Source of the DNA: Carposina sasakii
Taxonomy: Eukaryota; Arthropoda; Insecta; Lepidoptera; Carposinidae
Reading direction: 5' to 3'
NCBI GenBank assembly: GCA_014607495.2
Contig: CP053160.1
Span: 9,548,001 to 9,612,000 of the forward strand
Length of the DNA: 64,000 nt
Positions 1 through 11,479 of the stretch are shown here, piece by piece. Position numbers and translations under genes: made by a program. The stretch's first letter is position 1, and every line of letters begins with the position of its first letter. The notes below the pieces were generated by a model that ran no database searches, was not told the DNA's origin, and saw only the letters and a list, made by a program, of their open reading frames with translations.

Positions 1-1308
1 CGAAGCATTTCCTCGAATAGAGAACTCATATTTAGCTCGTTTGTTAAATGTGATGGAGTCCACTATTGGAGAAAAACTTTTATATAGGTAAATATAGTTG
101 ATTGATTCATCAAAAGGTCGAGAACCTCCAAAGCTACAAACATAATTAAATTCGCACGGAAATGGGAAATAACAAGAATTATCAAGTTTACACGAAGTCG
201 TGGGCGGCCGCTACATAATAATGTTGGATTCTGTGTCCCATATATTGCTATAGGTATATTACAAAAAAAAATATGAAAGCTGAATTTAATTTGAAAATAT
301 GCAACAAATAACAGAAGCAAAAATTTGGAGAGGATTTCCCGAATTCAGTCGCCGGATACAAAGAGAAGTTTTAGATACTTGGGCGGTTTTAATCCAAGTT
401 CATCGAAATCCAATGTTTAGTCATCAAGTCGAACTTATCCACTGGATTTTGCAGATTACTGTAGCCAACTGCCAATAATTAGTGTTTTGATTGACTACTA
501 CTATTGATTCGTGGTGGTGAGTTTACAGGGTTATTACTGACTTGCGACAACCAGCGACTTTTAAACTGTTAGAGTACTTTATTACATATTTGTATCTAAG
601 AATTAACCAGGATCTGTTTCCAATAAATATATAGGTTTCCTATTAGTGTTTTATTTTTTTATGTTACTAATTACTTTAATTTATAAACCTTCAGTTATTT
701 TTTTTATACTTCCTGATCTAAGTTACTTAAGGGGGTGCCAACCTACAGGGAATTTGGAAATGATGTAAATAAATAAAATATTTAGATTATTTCCAATCAA
801 ATAGAATATTTCAATCAGTAAGGGTTTATTTGAAATAGTATAAAATAAAGAGTCACCTATATATACAACTTAAGCTATTTTTACAATTACAATGTACAAT
901 ATAATTTCTTAAAATTTTCATTTAACGATGTGATAATTAGGTGAAAATTTCATTAGAGAAGCCTTACACTTTGTTTAGAATTTGTTCTTCACGATTACTG
1001 CATTCAACTACCTATACTATACATATGGGCCTGGGAGAACTTATAAAGCCATGTTCTCTATTGTACAAAAATGTAATATAACAGTACCTGTACTATAGAA
1101 GCTTCATATATAAAGCTTAATATTTCCTTTGAATAGGTAGTAGCAGTATCTTCTACATGCTATGAATGGCGTAAGCTTTGCTTCGATATTAATATGTACA
1201 GTACAAGCCTCGTTCTCGTCACTCATATCTCATGATATAAGGTTGCATTTTAGCCATTAAAAAATACACACTTTAATAACAACATTAACCTAGTTCCACA
1301 CTAATGCC
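1..1308. other. AT-rich intergenic or intronic DNA, no gene seen
   Basis: No open frame with coding character, splice-bounded exon or family recognised elsewhere in the window. Positions 185-205 contain 'cgaagtcgtgggcg', an end motif that recurs near 29630 and, inverted, near 57935, so a worn repeat may be present. Confidence 0.5.
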
Positions 1309-1536
1309 TTGATCACACGTACCGAGTAAACAAGCGAGACAGTGAAGTCGGCCGAGTGCTCGGTTCGTCTGAACACTTTGGCGAGTGCTCGGCTGAGTGC
1401 TCGGCCGGCCAGAGGGGCGAGACAGTAATTCGGACCCTGTTCGACTTACTAGGCCGAGTGAGCTACTCGCCCATGTCACTATCTCGGCCGAAAAGCATTT
1501 TACTGTCTCGCTCGTTTACTCGGTACGTGTGATCAA
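1309..1536. mobile_element. MITE-like element with ~35-bp terminal inverted repeats
   Basis: The left end TTGATCACACGTACCGAGTA is matched in inverse complement at the right end (CGGTACGTGTGATCAA), and pairing continues through GCGAGACAGT. The interior is GC-rich with repeated CGAGTGCTCGG boxes, unlike the AT-rich flanks. There is no coding capacity, so it is a non-autonomous DNA element. No clear target duplication was found, so the superfamily is open. Confidence 0.75.
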
Positions 1537-2302
1537 CGGTGCCTTTTATAAACAATAAAAGTAGGTAGCTACTTAACTACTTACTTTATATAAAGGCAGC
1601 TAGTAAAAAATATAATTCTGAAACTAACTTTCATTGTTACCTGCATAACAGTAATATAACAATAACAATGGCTCAAAAAAACAATAGCAGTTATCACTAA
1701 AATAAACCAAATTATTTAGTATTGAAAGGAAAACCATATTCGACTATGGTACTGGGTAAGCTATCTGGTTATAACAAGCACAATATTTTACGAGAAATAC
1801 AGTTATTTCAAAGTATACGTACCAAGATACTAAAGCATTACCTATTGTAATCTGTGCCTAAGGCTTAATTTGACTTAGTAATCTATCTGTATATCTATAC
1901 ATTCATATAATGAACTGAAGATGAAGTTTTCGGGAATATATTGTAATGGGCTTGATTTGTTTTTTGTCAGCAGCGAAATGATCCGAAACTATTACAGTCT
2001 ACGTGGACGCAGTTGCGGGCATAAACTAGTTTTTATATAACAAATTACAATATATAGTATGTGAGTATTTTATAGTAGCTTACGTATGCGTATAGACGAC
2101 CTTATCTCCGAGTGCCTATACTGCATAAGTTTGGATACTTTCTATTCATTATAACTTTTACACCTTGTACACGATCCATTTATAAAGATCAGTTTAAACA
2201 AAACTGGTGGTTAATTGACGCTACCATAGCTCATTATTTATGTACTGTCAGTTAACTACAACTAATATTATGAAAGCGAATGTTACACCTTTTGCATACA
2301 TA
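1537..2302. other. mostly unassigned; worn family F fragment at 1930-2040
   Basis: Most of this stretch shows nothing recognisable. Around 1930-2040 the text resembles family F (see 16425-16625): 'gggaatatatt', then 'ttttttgtcagcag', then 'cagtctacgtggacgcagttgcgggc'. This suggests a truncated, diverged copy. Confidence 0.4.
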
Positions 2303-2658
2303 TATTATGATGATCTCCGACCGTATTTCGGTCAAGGCGATCAATTTCTCTAAGGAGATTGGCCAGGTACGCAGGAGATATTATAGTGCACAAGTGTATG
2401 CGCAAACACAGATGCACTCTCTATTCCATTACTCTCATAGTCCGACGGGACGGAAAGCTGACACGACCGGAGAGAGATCAGGCGCAGGACCAACGGTTTT
2501 ACGTGCTTTCCTAGGCACGAGCTAAGTGACAATTTTACAACATTAAAATCTGTACATGAAATAAATTCATTAGTACAGGCCCGTGACTGGGATCGAACTT
2601 ACGCCTCCCGCTTGGAAGGTGCACGTCTTAACCACTGGGCTATCACCGCTACTCTAAT
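2303..2658 (-). mobile_element. tRNA-derived SINE, family B, full length
   Basis: Read on the minus strand it starts with a tRNA-like head (box A-like TAGCCCAGTGG at 2632-2642, box B-like AAGTTCGATCC at 2590-2600). A ~230-bp body follows, then a tail with the hairpin-like GACCGAAATACGGTCGG and an ATC-type repeat at 2303-2315. Order and length (~355 bp) fit a SINE transcribed from an internal pol III promoter and copied by a partner LINE. Closest relatives here are 51719-52063 (full) and the partial copies at 14340, 29037 and 55-56.5 kb. Confidence 0.85.
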
Positions 2659-3149
2659 TATATCTATTAATTAGAGTGCGAAGACATAGATAGTCTATAG
2701 TCCAATAGATGAAGTCACGGGCAACTAATTAGTTAATAAACATGGTCCCTGATTAGAAACCTAAACCGAACATTTACATTATATATATTTACATTACTGA
2801 ACATTTACAGTCCCCCAATCTGCGTCCATCCATTTCATTTAAAGATAAGGCTGAACAGCAAGAATATACTGAAATGACGCAGTTTATTTCAAGTTTAGTT
2901 CGAAACGAGTCCCTCGGTAGAAATAAATAGGAATTGAAAAACTGCGAACTCGGAGATTGAGAGCAGATGCTCCCTGTTTCGATTATTAGGGTCAGGCAGT
3001 TTTAGTTTTCGATTACGCTCTTTTGACAGAAAAATCGGTATCCATGACTTTTACTTACATACAATTTATATGATTATGTAAGTATGTCCTAGATTTATGT
3101 TTGTTTTTTCTATTATAACTTTGTTTTAAACATAGATTACATATACATA
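2659..3149. other. no feature recognised
   Basis: AT-rich sequence without a recognised repeat or exon. Confidence 0.4.
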
Positions 3150-3300
3150 AAGGAAATCTCATAGACACGTTTAGCATAGTGAGGGCAGATGGAAATAAGG
3201 TCATTGACAAGTTGCTTGTTTATCACCTGAGACAATGGCCGATGGCTAAGGTCATTCACGACGACTACAGCTTGAGAGGACAAGTCGACTACACATAACG
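3150..3300 (-). repeat. family E fragment
   Basis: Inverse copy of the family E core: 'acacgtttagcatagtg', 'tcattgacaagttgct' and 'tatcacctgagacaat' match, in order, the E copies near 9560, 19740 and 27190. Family E is the commonest repeat in the window. Confidence 0.5.
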
Positions 3301-4640
3301 CCTACATAACTCTTCAATGTTAATACATGACGTCTCTTTCTAATTATGGTTAAAAAAGCTAGATAGTAGGTTTGTAAATTGGATAAAATAATATCCATAA
3401 TTACGCATTTGTAATCGTTACGCATTGCAAGTGAACTTACAAAAAATTGGTTAAAATGGAGTTCAAATATACATACATCTAGTCAAATATTACAATTTCT
3501 TATCAGGTACATAATGAGCTAGTCGAGTTAACTAAACTAAACACAACCACTTAATAAGTGTAAATCAGAATGTACGTTAATTACCTACCCACATTTTAAA
3601 AATATTTTTATATCGTGGTCTACTTCACACAATTCATAATCTGTTGCCATGGCCGTTGTATAACTCAAACACTTACTTTAAATTAATTAATTAAGCATTA
3701 GACAAAAAGTGTTTTAGCACTTTGCTTTCGAAGATTGTTTAAAATGGTGGACTTAAAGGGTCATCCTCGTACATCATCCGATAATTCTGAAAGATCACCG
3801 AACTGCCGATGTGAATTTGTAAGTACAAGTATACCTATAAAGCAGCATATACATATTCCTCGTATGCTAAACGTACCTGTGGTATCTCCTATAAGATTCT
3901 GCAGTCCTGGCTACCCCATTTCGGGAACATACCCGTGTTTATGTGTGTGTGTAAATTTTAGATTTCCCGTTTTTTCGATTCCGTGCGAAAAGAAATCCGT
4001 TCTTAGTACACACTGGAGGGCTATTGCGCTAAATGACAACATTTTTACCTTTCTGCGGAACGTTTTTGGTTATTATGGTTTTAGCTTTGGTGTAGCCGTA
4101 TTTATTTTTTATTCTATCTATACCCTAACTTCAATTTTATGCCCATTTGTACTACTTGACTTAGTCCTTTTTCCTTAACAATTATTGCAATAACAATAAA
4201 AATAAATTAAAACAAAACTATTCGGATCCAGCACTTATATTAAAACTACTATCCTCAATACCTATTTTTGAGTATTTGAAATTTTTCTAAAATTACATCT
4301 ACAGATCTCCAACAAGCCTTCCGTATTGTTAGTCATTTATTTAGGGTCTTTACGGCGACATAGCTTAAGTAAACGTTCGACGTATCGAAGACGCTAATAC
4401 GATGATAATTAACAAGTATAATAATTATTAATTAATTGAATACTAATATTAGGAGTATTTTACACATCTTATGTGTATTTCTATTACCTGATTGGTTTCT
4501 GGTAAAAAAGCACGTCTTGGTACAATTTATTTTTATTCAAATATTTTGTCAAGAAATAACTACGTGTATACCAGTTTATCTAGCGATACTAATTGTTCAA
4601 TAAATTTAGCACAAAATATATATAGGTTCAAGTTGTTCTG
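3301..4640. other. no gene; short family E fragment at 3885-3950
   Basis: The AT-rich text includes one E 3' fragment ('gattctgcagtcctggctac', 'catttcgggaacata', then gtgtgt) at 3885-3950. A long open frame here (3735-4178) is explained partly by that repeat and looks non-coding. Confidence 0.45.
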
Positions 4641-4650
4641 CTTAACGTTT

Positions 4651-4877
4651 CTTCATCTTCAGCCTATTGCAGTCCATTGCTAGATGTAGGCCTCCCCCAG
4701 GACACGCCACAAGGCTACTGCCACAGGGGGGTTTTACCCATAGTCACCACGCTGTGCAGGTGGGTTGGTCAGTACGGAAGGCGCTGCTGCTCACCTCCCG
4801 GAAACCCTTAATTGCCTCGTACGATACCCACGGGCAGGCAGGGGTGGTACAAACTCTTCTCTGCCGGCACCACGCGA
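4651..4877 (-). mobile_element. SINE family A, complete with 10-bp target duplication
   Basis: Flanked by perfect direct repeats CTTAACGTTT (4641-4650 and 4878-4887), which mark a 227-bp retroposed insertion. On the minus strand it starts at the 'cgtggtgccggcag' module, runs through 'gtgggtatcgtacgaggc' and ends in 'ggactgcaataggctgaag' plus a short GAT/GAA tail. The last ~50 bp match the C-terminal codons of the LINE copy at 58617-58757. It lies in what appears to be the intron before the exon at 4995. Confidence 0.85.
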
Positions 4878-4994
4878 CTTAACGTTTAATTCATAAATAT
4901 TTTTTCATGGGAGGAATGTAAATACATAGGTAGTACATATTTTATCTGGTGTATATTAAAATTTATAGTAGGTAAATAACAACTTATTTTATAG

Positions 4995-5465
4995 GTCCAC
5001 AACTGGATAGAAAAACATGAGGACTATTTCCCACTCCCAGAGGTGGGACTTACGCATTTATGGGAAATATTGCAATCATTACCAACCGAGCCACGCCCCT
5101 TAATTAGCCCGATGTCTGAAGATACCGACAATTCGTCATCTGCAGCTCACGATGAGGATTGCGAATGCGAAAATTCCAATACATATCGCTATTCGCCACT
5201 GCCCGTCTCCAATTCGCCGCGGGTCGTGCCTAATCTGCCACAGCCCGTGATTAGTGTGTCGCGGGCAGTGCCGCCGCCGATTCAAAGGATGGTCCAGACG
5301 TTTAGACCATACCGGCAAGTACCTCATCCGCTGCCGGTGCTATATCAGCTTTTCCAATACCCGCCACAGCTGATACGCTATCCGCCACATGCAATGCTGT
5401 ATTTGCAGCAGTCGTATCGACGATCCTATCCACCCCCACCCTCATACAATAATATAAACAAGTGA
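4995..5465 (+). CDS. terminal coding exon of an unidentified host gene (Pro/Tyr-rich C-terminus)
   Basis: A splice acceptor (ttattttatag, AG at 4993-4994) opens directly into a frame of 156 codons ending in TGA at 5463-5465. The reading frame is phase 0, and the block is clearly GC-richer than its surroundings. The protein starts VHNWIEKHEDYFPLPEVG (residues 1-18), then has an acidic/Ser stretch with SEDTD and DEDCECE (about 41-59). The last ~90 residues are rich in Pro, Tyr and Arg (PPPIQRM, QYPPQLIRYPP, SYPPPPSY) and probably disordered. There is no transmembrane segment or known catalytic motif, and I do not recognise the family. Upstream exons must lie left of the window or be too short to see. 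A 3' UTR with AATAAA follows at once. Existence as an exon is well supported; function is unknown. Confidence 0.75.
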   Translation, partial: VHNWIEKHEDYFPLPEVGLTHLWEILQSLPTEPRPLISPMSEDTDNSSSAAHDEDCECENSNTYRYSPLPVSNSPRVVPNLPQPVISVSRAVPPPIQRMVQTFRPYRQVPHPLPVLYQLFQYPPQLIRYPPHAMLYLQQSYRRSYPPPPSYNNINK

Positions 5466-5640
5466 TTTTGTCGTAGGTATGACATGGATTTGAAACACTT
5501 GTAATTGTTTTATAATGTACTTATATATAATGAATTTATATTAATTTTGGACTAATTGAATTAATTGAATGATTCTATAATGTATAGTTTTTATGAAATA
5601 AAAGTGATTGACTATGTGAAGTCGGTGTTTTCTTTTCCTA
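5466..5640 (+). terminator. 3' UTR and polyadenylation region of the 4995-5465 exon
   Basis: After the stop comes a ~130-nt AT-rich 3' UTR, AATAAA at 5597-5602, and a GT/T-rich downstream element (gtcggtgttttcttttcc, about 5621-5638). Cleavage would be expected near 5615-5625. This supports the exon as the true end of a host gene rather than repeat sequence. Confidence 0.65.
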
Positions 5641-6600
5641 TCTGTTTTGAATCAATAAAATCATTTTTATGTACATTCAAGTCCCTAACCTAGCCAGCTG
5701 TGTGGTGGTCGCAGTTTTTTTCTAAGTCCATGAAAAGTTTGGAAAATAAATTTTAAGAAATCATGTCGTACTTATAAGTAAATAATTTAAAAATCCAAAA
5801 ACCTGACTGCGTAAAAAACAACCAAACTTTGTACATAATAAAAAAAACTGAAAAGAAAAAAACAAGCACTTAGATGTCCGGTGGTCTAGAATTCTATAAC
5901 ATTATTATGGAATGAATACTATTGAAGAACATAAAATATTTTCTAATGATCGTAACATAACAACTGAACAGTCGGGATCCATTATCCGATAGCCAAGCTA
6001 ATATTTCAATGGATTCTGGCTGTTCGTTCAGTTATTACGTTGTCATCTAAGTGATTGATTTTTTCTTTTAATGCTATATCATAGAAAACCATTATATATC
6101 TATTGAATAAAATAACTGCACGCGCAAAGCGTTGAACAATTTGATGCATTAAAATCCATTAGGATCCATACGTGTCAACTGTTTTTACATTTATTTTGTG
6201 CATGGCACTTTTGGTAAATCTTATTCCATTCGCCTAAGGGTAAAAATTTACTGCTTTATGGGCTGCAGCTTTACTTACATCGTGAACTGACCATGGATTT
6301 CATAAAACTAGAAGGAATACTTACATCATATATCTACATAATTATGAAAAAAAAAATCATCTACAAGTATATAAGGCGAGAGGCATGGTAAGTGAGAAAC
6401 TAGTTATGACATTTAAGTGAAGTTATTGTATTGTGTGCCGGTGCAGCTTTAGTTTTAGCAGTTAGTTTGTGCAGCCCCCCAGCATGACCACGCATCGTTA
6501 CATATGATTTCGTCTCTATACAAAATTCAACATGGCGGCTATATTTATCGTATTTTGACAGGCTAAATGTCGATAAATCGGTTTATCATGTCGTATTTCG
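5641..6600. other. no feature recognised
   Basis: AT-rich, no recognised repeat, exon or RNA gene. If the gene at 4995-5465 ends here, this is intergenic. Confidence 0.4.
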
Positions 6601-6990
6601 CAGGTAACGCTACTTGTGCTGTATTATCATTTTTATGATTCTGCAGTTTCTTACCCGCATAGGCATCAGCCAATTACAGTCCACTGCGGTTTACGCTTCC
6701 AGTTCAACAAATTCTGTGAGATTGACCATTCCTGGCCAATTGGTAAGGCGTGGAAGAGGACGGCAAACACATTACCTCCTCCGAGTGCTCGCGTGAACAC
6801 TCGTATGTATACTCGCGTGTACTCGTGTGTATACTCGCCTCTATGGAGATTCTACGCTGGCAGTTTGCAAAAGGGAAATGGAAATACAATACGGTTTGAA
6901 GTAGGGTTCGATGAAATAGGGGATTTTTTCACATGTGTCACTTTTGATATAGCCACTTTTGGAAAAGTGTTAGGCTTGGTTATCAATGGT
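6601..6990. repeat. mosaic of repeat fragments
   Basis: 6630-6655 resembles the family E 3' part (tttatgattctgcagttt). 6662-6692 resembles the family A end (ggcatcagccaattacagtccactgc). 6780-6840 is built of ACTCG-type boxes (cgagtgctcgcgtgaacactcg) recalling the interior of the element at 1309-1536. The open frames here look like by-products of this mosaic. Confidence 0.4.
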
Positions 6991-7563
6991 TAGGGCCATA
7001 AATTTTACGTAAATAATATTCTGGGGAAATTATATCGGTCCTATATTTATTTATCTGTCTGGATTAATGGCTATAGTTATATATAGTTATATGTAGTAAA
7101 AAAGTGTCGCGCGAAGTGTTTCAATAGCTATTTGTTTTCTAACTTTTCGACAAAACTAGCGGATACACGAAGGCATATTTTATCGAGAACTTCACTCTTT
7201 ATAATAGTCACTCATAGGATTATACCGAATATTTCGGTTCAAGGTTTAGAATCGCGAAGAGGAATTTCCTAAAAATCCACCGTCTTCGAAATCCTGGGCC
7301 CATATGCACGGACCCGCGCTTTAATAGACGATTTTGATGAAAAAGGGTCGACTGGATTTTTCGCTTCATAGATTTTGGCGATTGTGGTCTAAGAAATAAG
7401 ATTTTGTTATGGCAGAATATCCAAATCTAGAAAAATATAGTACCTTAGTGTAACATAAGATTGCGAGACGAAATAACATCAAAAGCTAGCAAATAAACAA
7501 AAAGATGGGATACATAAAGGGGTTCTTATTAGTTCAAAAGTAAAACAAATTGAATGTAGTAAA
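6991..7563. other. no feature recognised
   Basis: AT-rich; no exon or known repeat seen. Confidence 0.35.
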
Positions 7564-7940
7564 TACAGGGTGTTTTTTTGTGGCCACCTTTAACGAAGGG
7601 TACGTATTCTATACATGAAATAAAGTAAGTTTATGCCAAAAAAATGCTGGGTTTTTTTTTTTTTTTTAATTTTAAATTCCTTAATCGTGCGAAATTTATA
7701 GTGTCTAGTGTTTATGTTAGTTTTTTTATAGACAGATATTAATTATTTTTCGTAAAAAAATCCTGCTACGCGCGTCTATGTGCATTTATGCAGAAAAACG
7801 CAGTCTATATACTCAACTTTGGACCCTAATATTTTGGAAACCAGACACTTCCCAGGTATGCTTCCATGGAGTAAAATGATCGTGATGATGAGGAGATTCC
7901 GTAGTTTTCGGGAACGTTGACGACCAAAAATCATCCTGTA
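7564..7940 (+). mobile_element. family C element, copy 1
   Basis: Starts ta-CAGGGTGTTTTTTTGTGG and ends GGTCATTTTT-type text up to ATCATCCTG-ta. The short inverted ends CAGGRTG sit next to TA on both sides, as in Tc1/mariner-type insertions. There is no coding capacity, so it is non-autonomous. It belongs to the subfamily with 'catgaaataaagtaag' and 'tattctatacatg', shared with copies 13159-13546 and 25820-26205. Confidence 0.8.
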
Positions 7941-8713
7941 TACTAGTGGGCAGAAGTGTGCAAATAACAAACTCATTTGCTTATAAGTTTGTCAAGTTCC
8001 GCGTGGTAAGGGTGAGCCCACCGCCGTTTTAAGACACAAATATTATACTAGACTGGCGACTGTTTACTAATACTATTGAAATTGTATTAACTAACCAACT
8101 ATCTCCAGAGCCTAGTCTAGTATACAGGATGTAAATAGCTCGCTAAAAAAAACTTGTTCACATTTGAGACAAGATCGTAACACAATCCTAACTAATATTA
8201 CAAATGCAAAGTAGGTTTGTTTGTTTATTTGTAACCTCTTCACGCTTTCTTTACTTGAGTAATCTAACTTTACCTGATCAATCTTTATAAATATAGTTAC
8301 CTATAGTTGAGAGCACGGAGAAGGACGTAGATTATCTACATTTTGTATTTCACACGAATGAAGTTGAGGGCATTCAGTAAATAATATTCATTAAAGAGCA
8401 ACTTATTCACAACCTAGCATATTCTACAAATCAACTGCAGAATCTTCATTTTAAACCACACATTGCGTGAACATATGGACCCGGGTAGCTTGCCTTCATG
8501 ACTTTTAGACAAGGTTAGATTTTCACGAACTGTTGGCGAAGTCTTTCCTTTGACATTTACTGGCCTTTTTAAAATGTTTGTGCAGTCGTTTAGCTTAGGT
8601 AAATATTTTAAATTTCTATTTAGGCTTTAACAAAATATTCTGATAAGAATTTCCATATTATTATAATGAGTAGATACATGAGCATTTCGTGGACATATTT
8701 AGCCTATGCAATT
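7941..8713. other. unassigned, with worn repeat traces
   Basis: 8180-8260 resembles the start of a family F-like element (aatattacaaatgcaaag, then gtttgtttgtttatt). The pair 'ctagactgg' and 'cctagtctagtata' around 8048-8125 may be ends of a small inverted-repeat element. No gene seen. Confidence 0.35.
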
Positions 8714-8837
8714 CAGTGGTGTAAGCACGAACCTCTTTACGCGGCGTAATGCTGCCGACTCGCTAGCAAAATCTATGTGATTTGACAGTTTGACGATAGC
8801 GTTACGGACTATCGGAAGGCTCGTGCTTTCCCCTCTG
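8714..8837. mobile_element. short hAT-like MITE, family H, copy 1
   Basis: Begins CAGTGGTGTAAGCACGAACC. The right end, read in reverse, is CAGAGGGGAAAGCACGAG, so the inverted ends are similar to each other and to the copy at 37773-37894. A conserved core (gactcgctagcaaaat, tttgacagtt, cgttacggact) is shared. CAGNG termini are typical of hAT elements, but no clean 8-bp duplication was found. Confidence 0.55.
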
Positions 8838-8937
8838 ATATATAAGAAGTTATAAGTAGGTATAGCTAAACAGTTACATCATAACCGACTTAGTATTTTT
8901 AAACATCCTTTTTGACAATCGTTCACATTTATTATAT

Positions 8938-9180
8938 AGTATATACCAGTGGACGCCCGCGACTCCATCCGCGTGGATTGCAGAAAAAACAAAATGTCGA
9001 AATTATCCGGGATAAAAATATTTTCCCGGGATAGCCTATATGTTAAGTGGGACCTGTCACCATATATTCCTGAAAACTGCATCGAAATCGGTCCAGCCGT
9101 TTCTGAGATTAGCGTGCTCAAACATTGATCCGTTACAATTTTATTATATTTATAAATATAATAAATATATAGCAGCATAA
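8938..9180 (-). repeat. family F retroelement-like repeat
   Basis: Inverse complement of the copy at 16425-16625: 'gtggacgcccgcgactccat', 'gcagaaaaaacaaaatg', 'ttaagtgggacctgtcac', 'ggtccagccgtttctgagat', 'aacattgatccgttacaatt'. This composition is common in insect genomes as non-coding repeat ends. There is no coding capacity. Confidence 0.65.
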
Positions 9181-9530
9181 AAAGTATTAAGTACCTACCT
9201 ATTATTATACTAAATGTAGTAGGTAAATAAGTAATAAGTCAATACCAACATGTGCTAACAAAATACATTTCTAGCAGAACTTTTAAACAATTTCGGCTGA
9301 GGCCATCACCTAATCCCGATCAAAATGGCGTCTGAATTGAATCCGGTCCAATCCGGTATTTACCGGATAGAAATCTGGTTCAAACTGGATGCGTCCGCTA
9401 TTTTGACTAAAAAAATCGGGTTGACTGTGCATTTTCGAGATTCTCGAGGCACGTACTTTACTCTGCCGATAAAAGGCTACGTGTAGGGACTAATAGAAGG
9501 ATTTGAATACTGCGTTGCCGTATACAGGAT
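9181..9530. other. no feature recognised
   Basis: Nothing recognisable apart from short purine runs. Confidence 0.3.
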
Positions 9531-9660
9531 GTAATAGAAGGGGTATGTTAAGCGTTTGGCATAGCGGGAACAGGTGTTAATGATCAATAACAAGTTGCTA
9601 TCTTATCGCCTAAAAGAATGCCAGAGAATATAATAAGGCTGGAAATAGGCTAGTAGTAGG
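9531..9660 (-). repeat. chimaera of a family D end and a family E fragment
   Basis: Starts 'tacaggatgtaatagaaggg gtatgttaagcg', which is the family D terminus. It then passes into 'agcgggaacaggtgttaatg' and 'caataacaagttgctatctt', which is inverse family E. A recombination or truncation joint lies near 9560. Confidence 0.5.
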
Positions 9661-9779
9661 CCTTAACTATTTCTAGATGTATTGTAGATTTATTAATATT
9701 GTTGATAATAAGAAAAATTGTCAATAGTGCCTTTGTTTTAATGATTATTTATGACACATAATAAATCACAAGTCAACAA

Positions 9780-11060
9780 AAAAATTATTTTTTTTGGGTT
9801 TGTTGTTAAATTAGTATTTTCTGATTGTCTACAGCTAATAGTAACCAGAGGTTTCATTTATTGTACATAAAGTTTGCTTTTGTACATTTTACAATGAAAA
9901 TTAAATATTTTACGATTTTGGCATATAGTTTGGAAGAGCAAAGGATTTATAACGCAAGAGATGGTGTGGAGGGTGTGAAGTGGGGGTCACAGGTGTTTAG
10001 CGGCGAGCTGCAAGTAGTCTCGGTAGTATTCATGCACGAATTGCCAAGAAACGACGCCATTTTTGTTGCACGAGGTCCAAAATGGCTTCCAAAAAGTGTA
10101 AAAATGATGTTAATTCCTTTTGCTACATTTGAAGCGAATTCATCAAAGTGAGAGCTTAAAAATTCAGTTTATCGTCAAATATAAAACTCTGTGAAGTATA
10201 TGAAAATTATTTTAATCTTCCCATTCGAAGTCAAGATAAAATATGGGCACCAAAATTCACATGTAGTAACTGAAAAAACACATTAGAAGGTAAGGGAGTA
10301 CATCATAACTTTTAAGGATCGTAACTGCAAAAAATGTAAGATATGTAATGAATGACGTGTGTATCTATTTATATGTTTTTGTTCTAGCCTGGTATCGAGG
10401 AGAAAAAAAAGTATTAAGTTTGCAGTACCAAGAATATGGAGGGAGCCCACAAATCACATCAATGATTGCTACTTTTGTTTAGTAAATCCTTGCAAGCGTC
10501 GGGCTGGGAAAAATGCCCAAAAGATTCTGTACCCAGATCTACCCTCAACGAGCGCTCCAGTACCCCACGGTGAACATTTTCCTGTACCTTCTCGTTCAAA
10601 TACGAAGGAACAGCCGCTGATGGCAGTAGCGGATGCAATAAAGTATATGTACTTTGCTTCATGCTTCATGCTCACTTAGACCAGTTTAAAGATAACTTGG
10701 CTGCATACTCAGAAGAGCAAGGAGAACGCTTTCACCAAGATGTGATGAACTTTGAACAGCGTTATCAAGGACAGTATAATGAGAATATGATAGGTGACTA
10801 CATTTGGAGTCTAATACGAGAAAGTGCGTACTCATACAGAAGAAAAACAAAAAATATTCATTTTTAAAGGTTTTTTCTATTTCTTGTTATATATTTAAGG
10901 ATGTATCTTTATTGTTATTTGTAAATAAAAGTGATTAACATACAAATTTAATTTGTTTTTCTTGGTATTGTATTCTACTGAAACAAAAAGTTAAGATTTT
11001 ATCAAAATTTAAAATTTCGATCTGGTTACTACAAAAGCAAACTTTATTTGATGAAATATT
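9780..11060 (+). mobile_element. putative transposon enclosing a deleted coding remnant
   Basis: An 18-bp inverted repeat ATAAAGTTTGCTTTTGTA occurs at 9867-9884 and, inverted, at 11030-11047, each next to related text (GTTTCAT outside the left copy, ATGAAAT outside the right). Between them lies the degenerate coding remnant 10390-10867. The arrangement suggests a transposon or deletion derivative. The real termini and target duplication could not be fixed. Confidence 0.4.
10390..10867 (+). pseudogene. internally deleted member of a repetitive insect protein family
   Basis: Two blocks in different frames resemble, by my recall, the N-terminal and C-terminal parts of an uncharacterised protein repeated in many arthropod genomes. 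The first (about 10399-10640) carries IKFAVPRIWREPTNH, then a Cys pair (DCYFCLVNP) and YPDLPS...PVPHG. The second (10661-10867) carries HAHLDQFKDN, YSEEQGERFHQD, RYQGQYNENM and ends in TAA. The family protein is several hundred residues. Here the long middle is missing and the frame shifts at about 10640-10660, so this copy cannot be functional. A tttgttctag acceptor-like site precedes the first block. The biochemical function is not known to me. Confidence 0.6.
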
Positions 11061-11479
11061 TTTTTCTTTGTTTAGTTAGATATAATTAATCAAAATCGAT
11101 ACTACAGAACTCAGACTCAAAAATCGTGTTTACCTGTGTAATACATTTTACAATAAAACGCATTTCACTACATAAACCAAAGTAATTTTAAATAAAAAGT
11201 ACCCAAGTAGTATGTATAGAAAAAAAGTTTTTCATTAGAAGTGAGCGGCGGAGTTGGCATGCACCTGAGACCAGACTTTTTGCCTTCAGTTCACCTTTGT
11301 GGGGGAGTTCAATAAAGTCAGGCTTCCGATGTAAAAGGCACTAGCTTAGAATCGAAGGACGACTACATAAAATTTCGACTTGTTTCAAATTATGGCTAAA
11401 TATTTATTTATCTAGGATTCTACATATTTATTTGTTTCATTAGAACGGCTGAAATAACCACCTATCTATTCTTTTACTA
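11061..11479. other. no feature recognised
   Basis: AT-rich with no repeat or exon I can name. Confidence 0.3.

Noticed and set aside
2575..2658. tRNA gene
   Set aside because: Box A and box B are present, but no cloverleaf with proper acceptor stem is apparent and the segment is the head of a repeated SINE (also at 51985-52063).
3735..4178. 147-codon open frame
   Set aside because: Part of it is a family E fragment, the rest is hydrophobic low-complexity translation of AT-rich DNA; no splice or UTR support.
4667..4882. 71-codon open frame
   Set aside because: It lies wholly within SINE family A, bounded by its target duplication.
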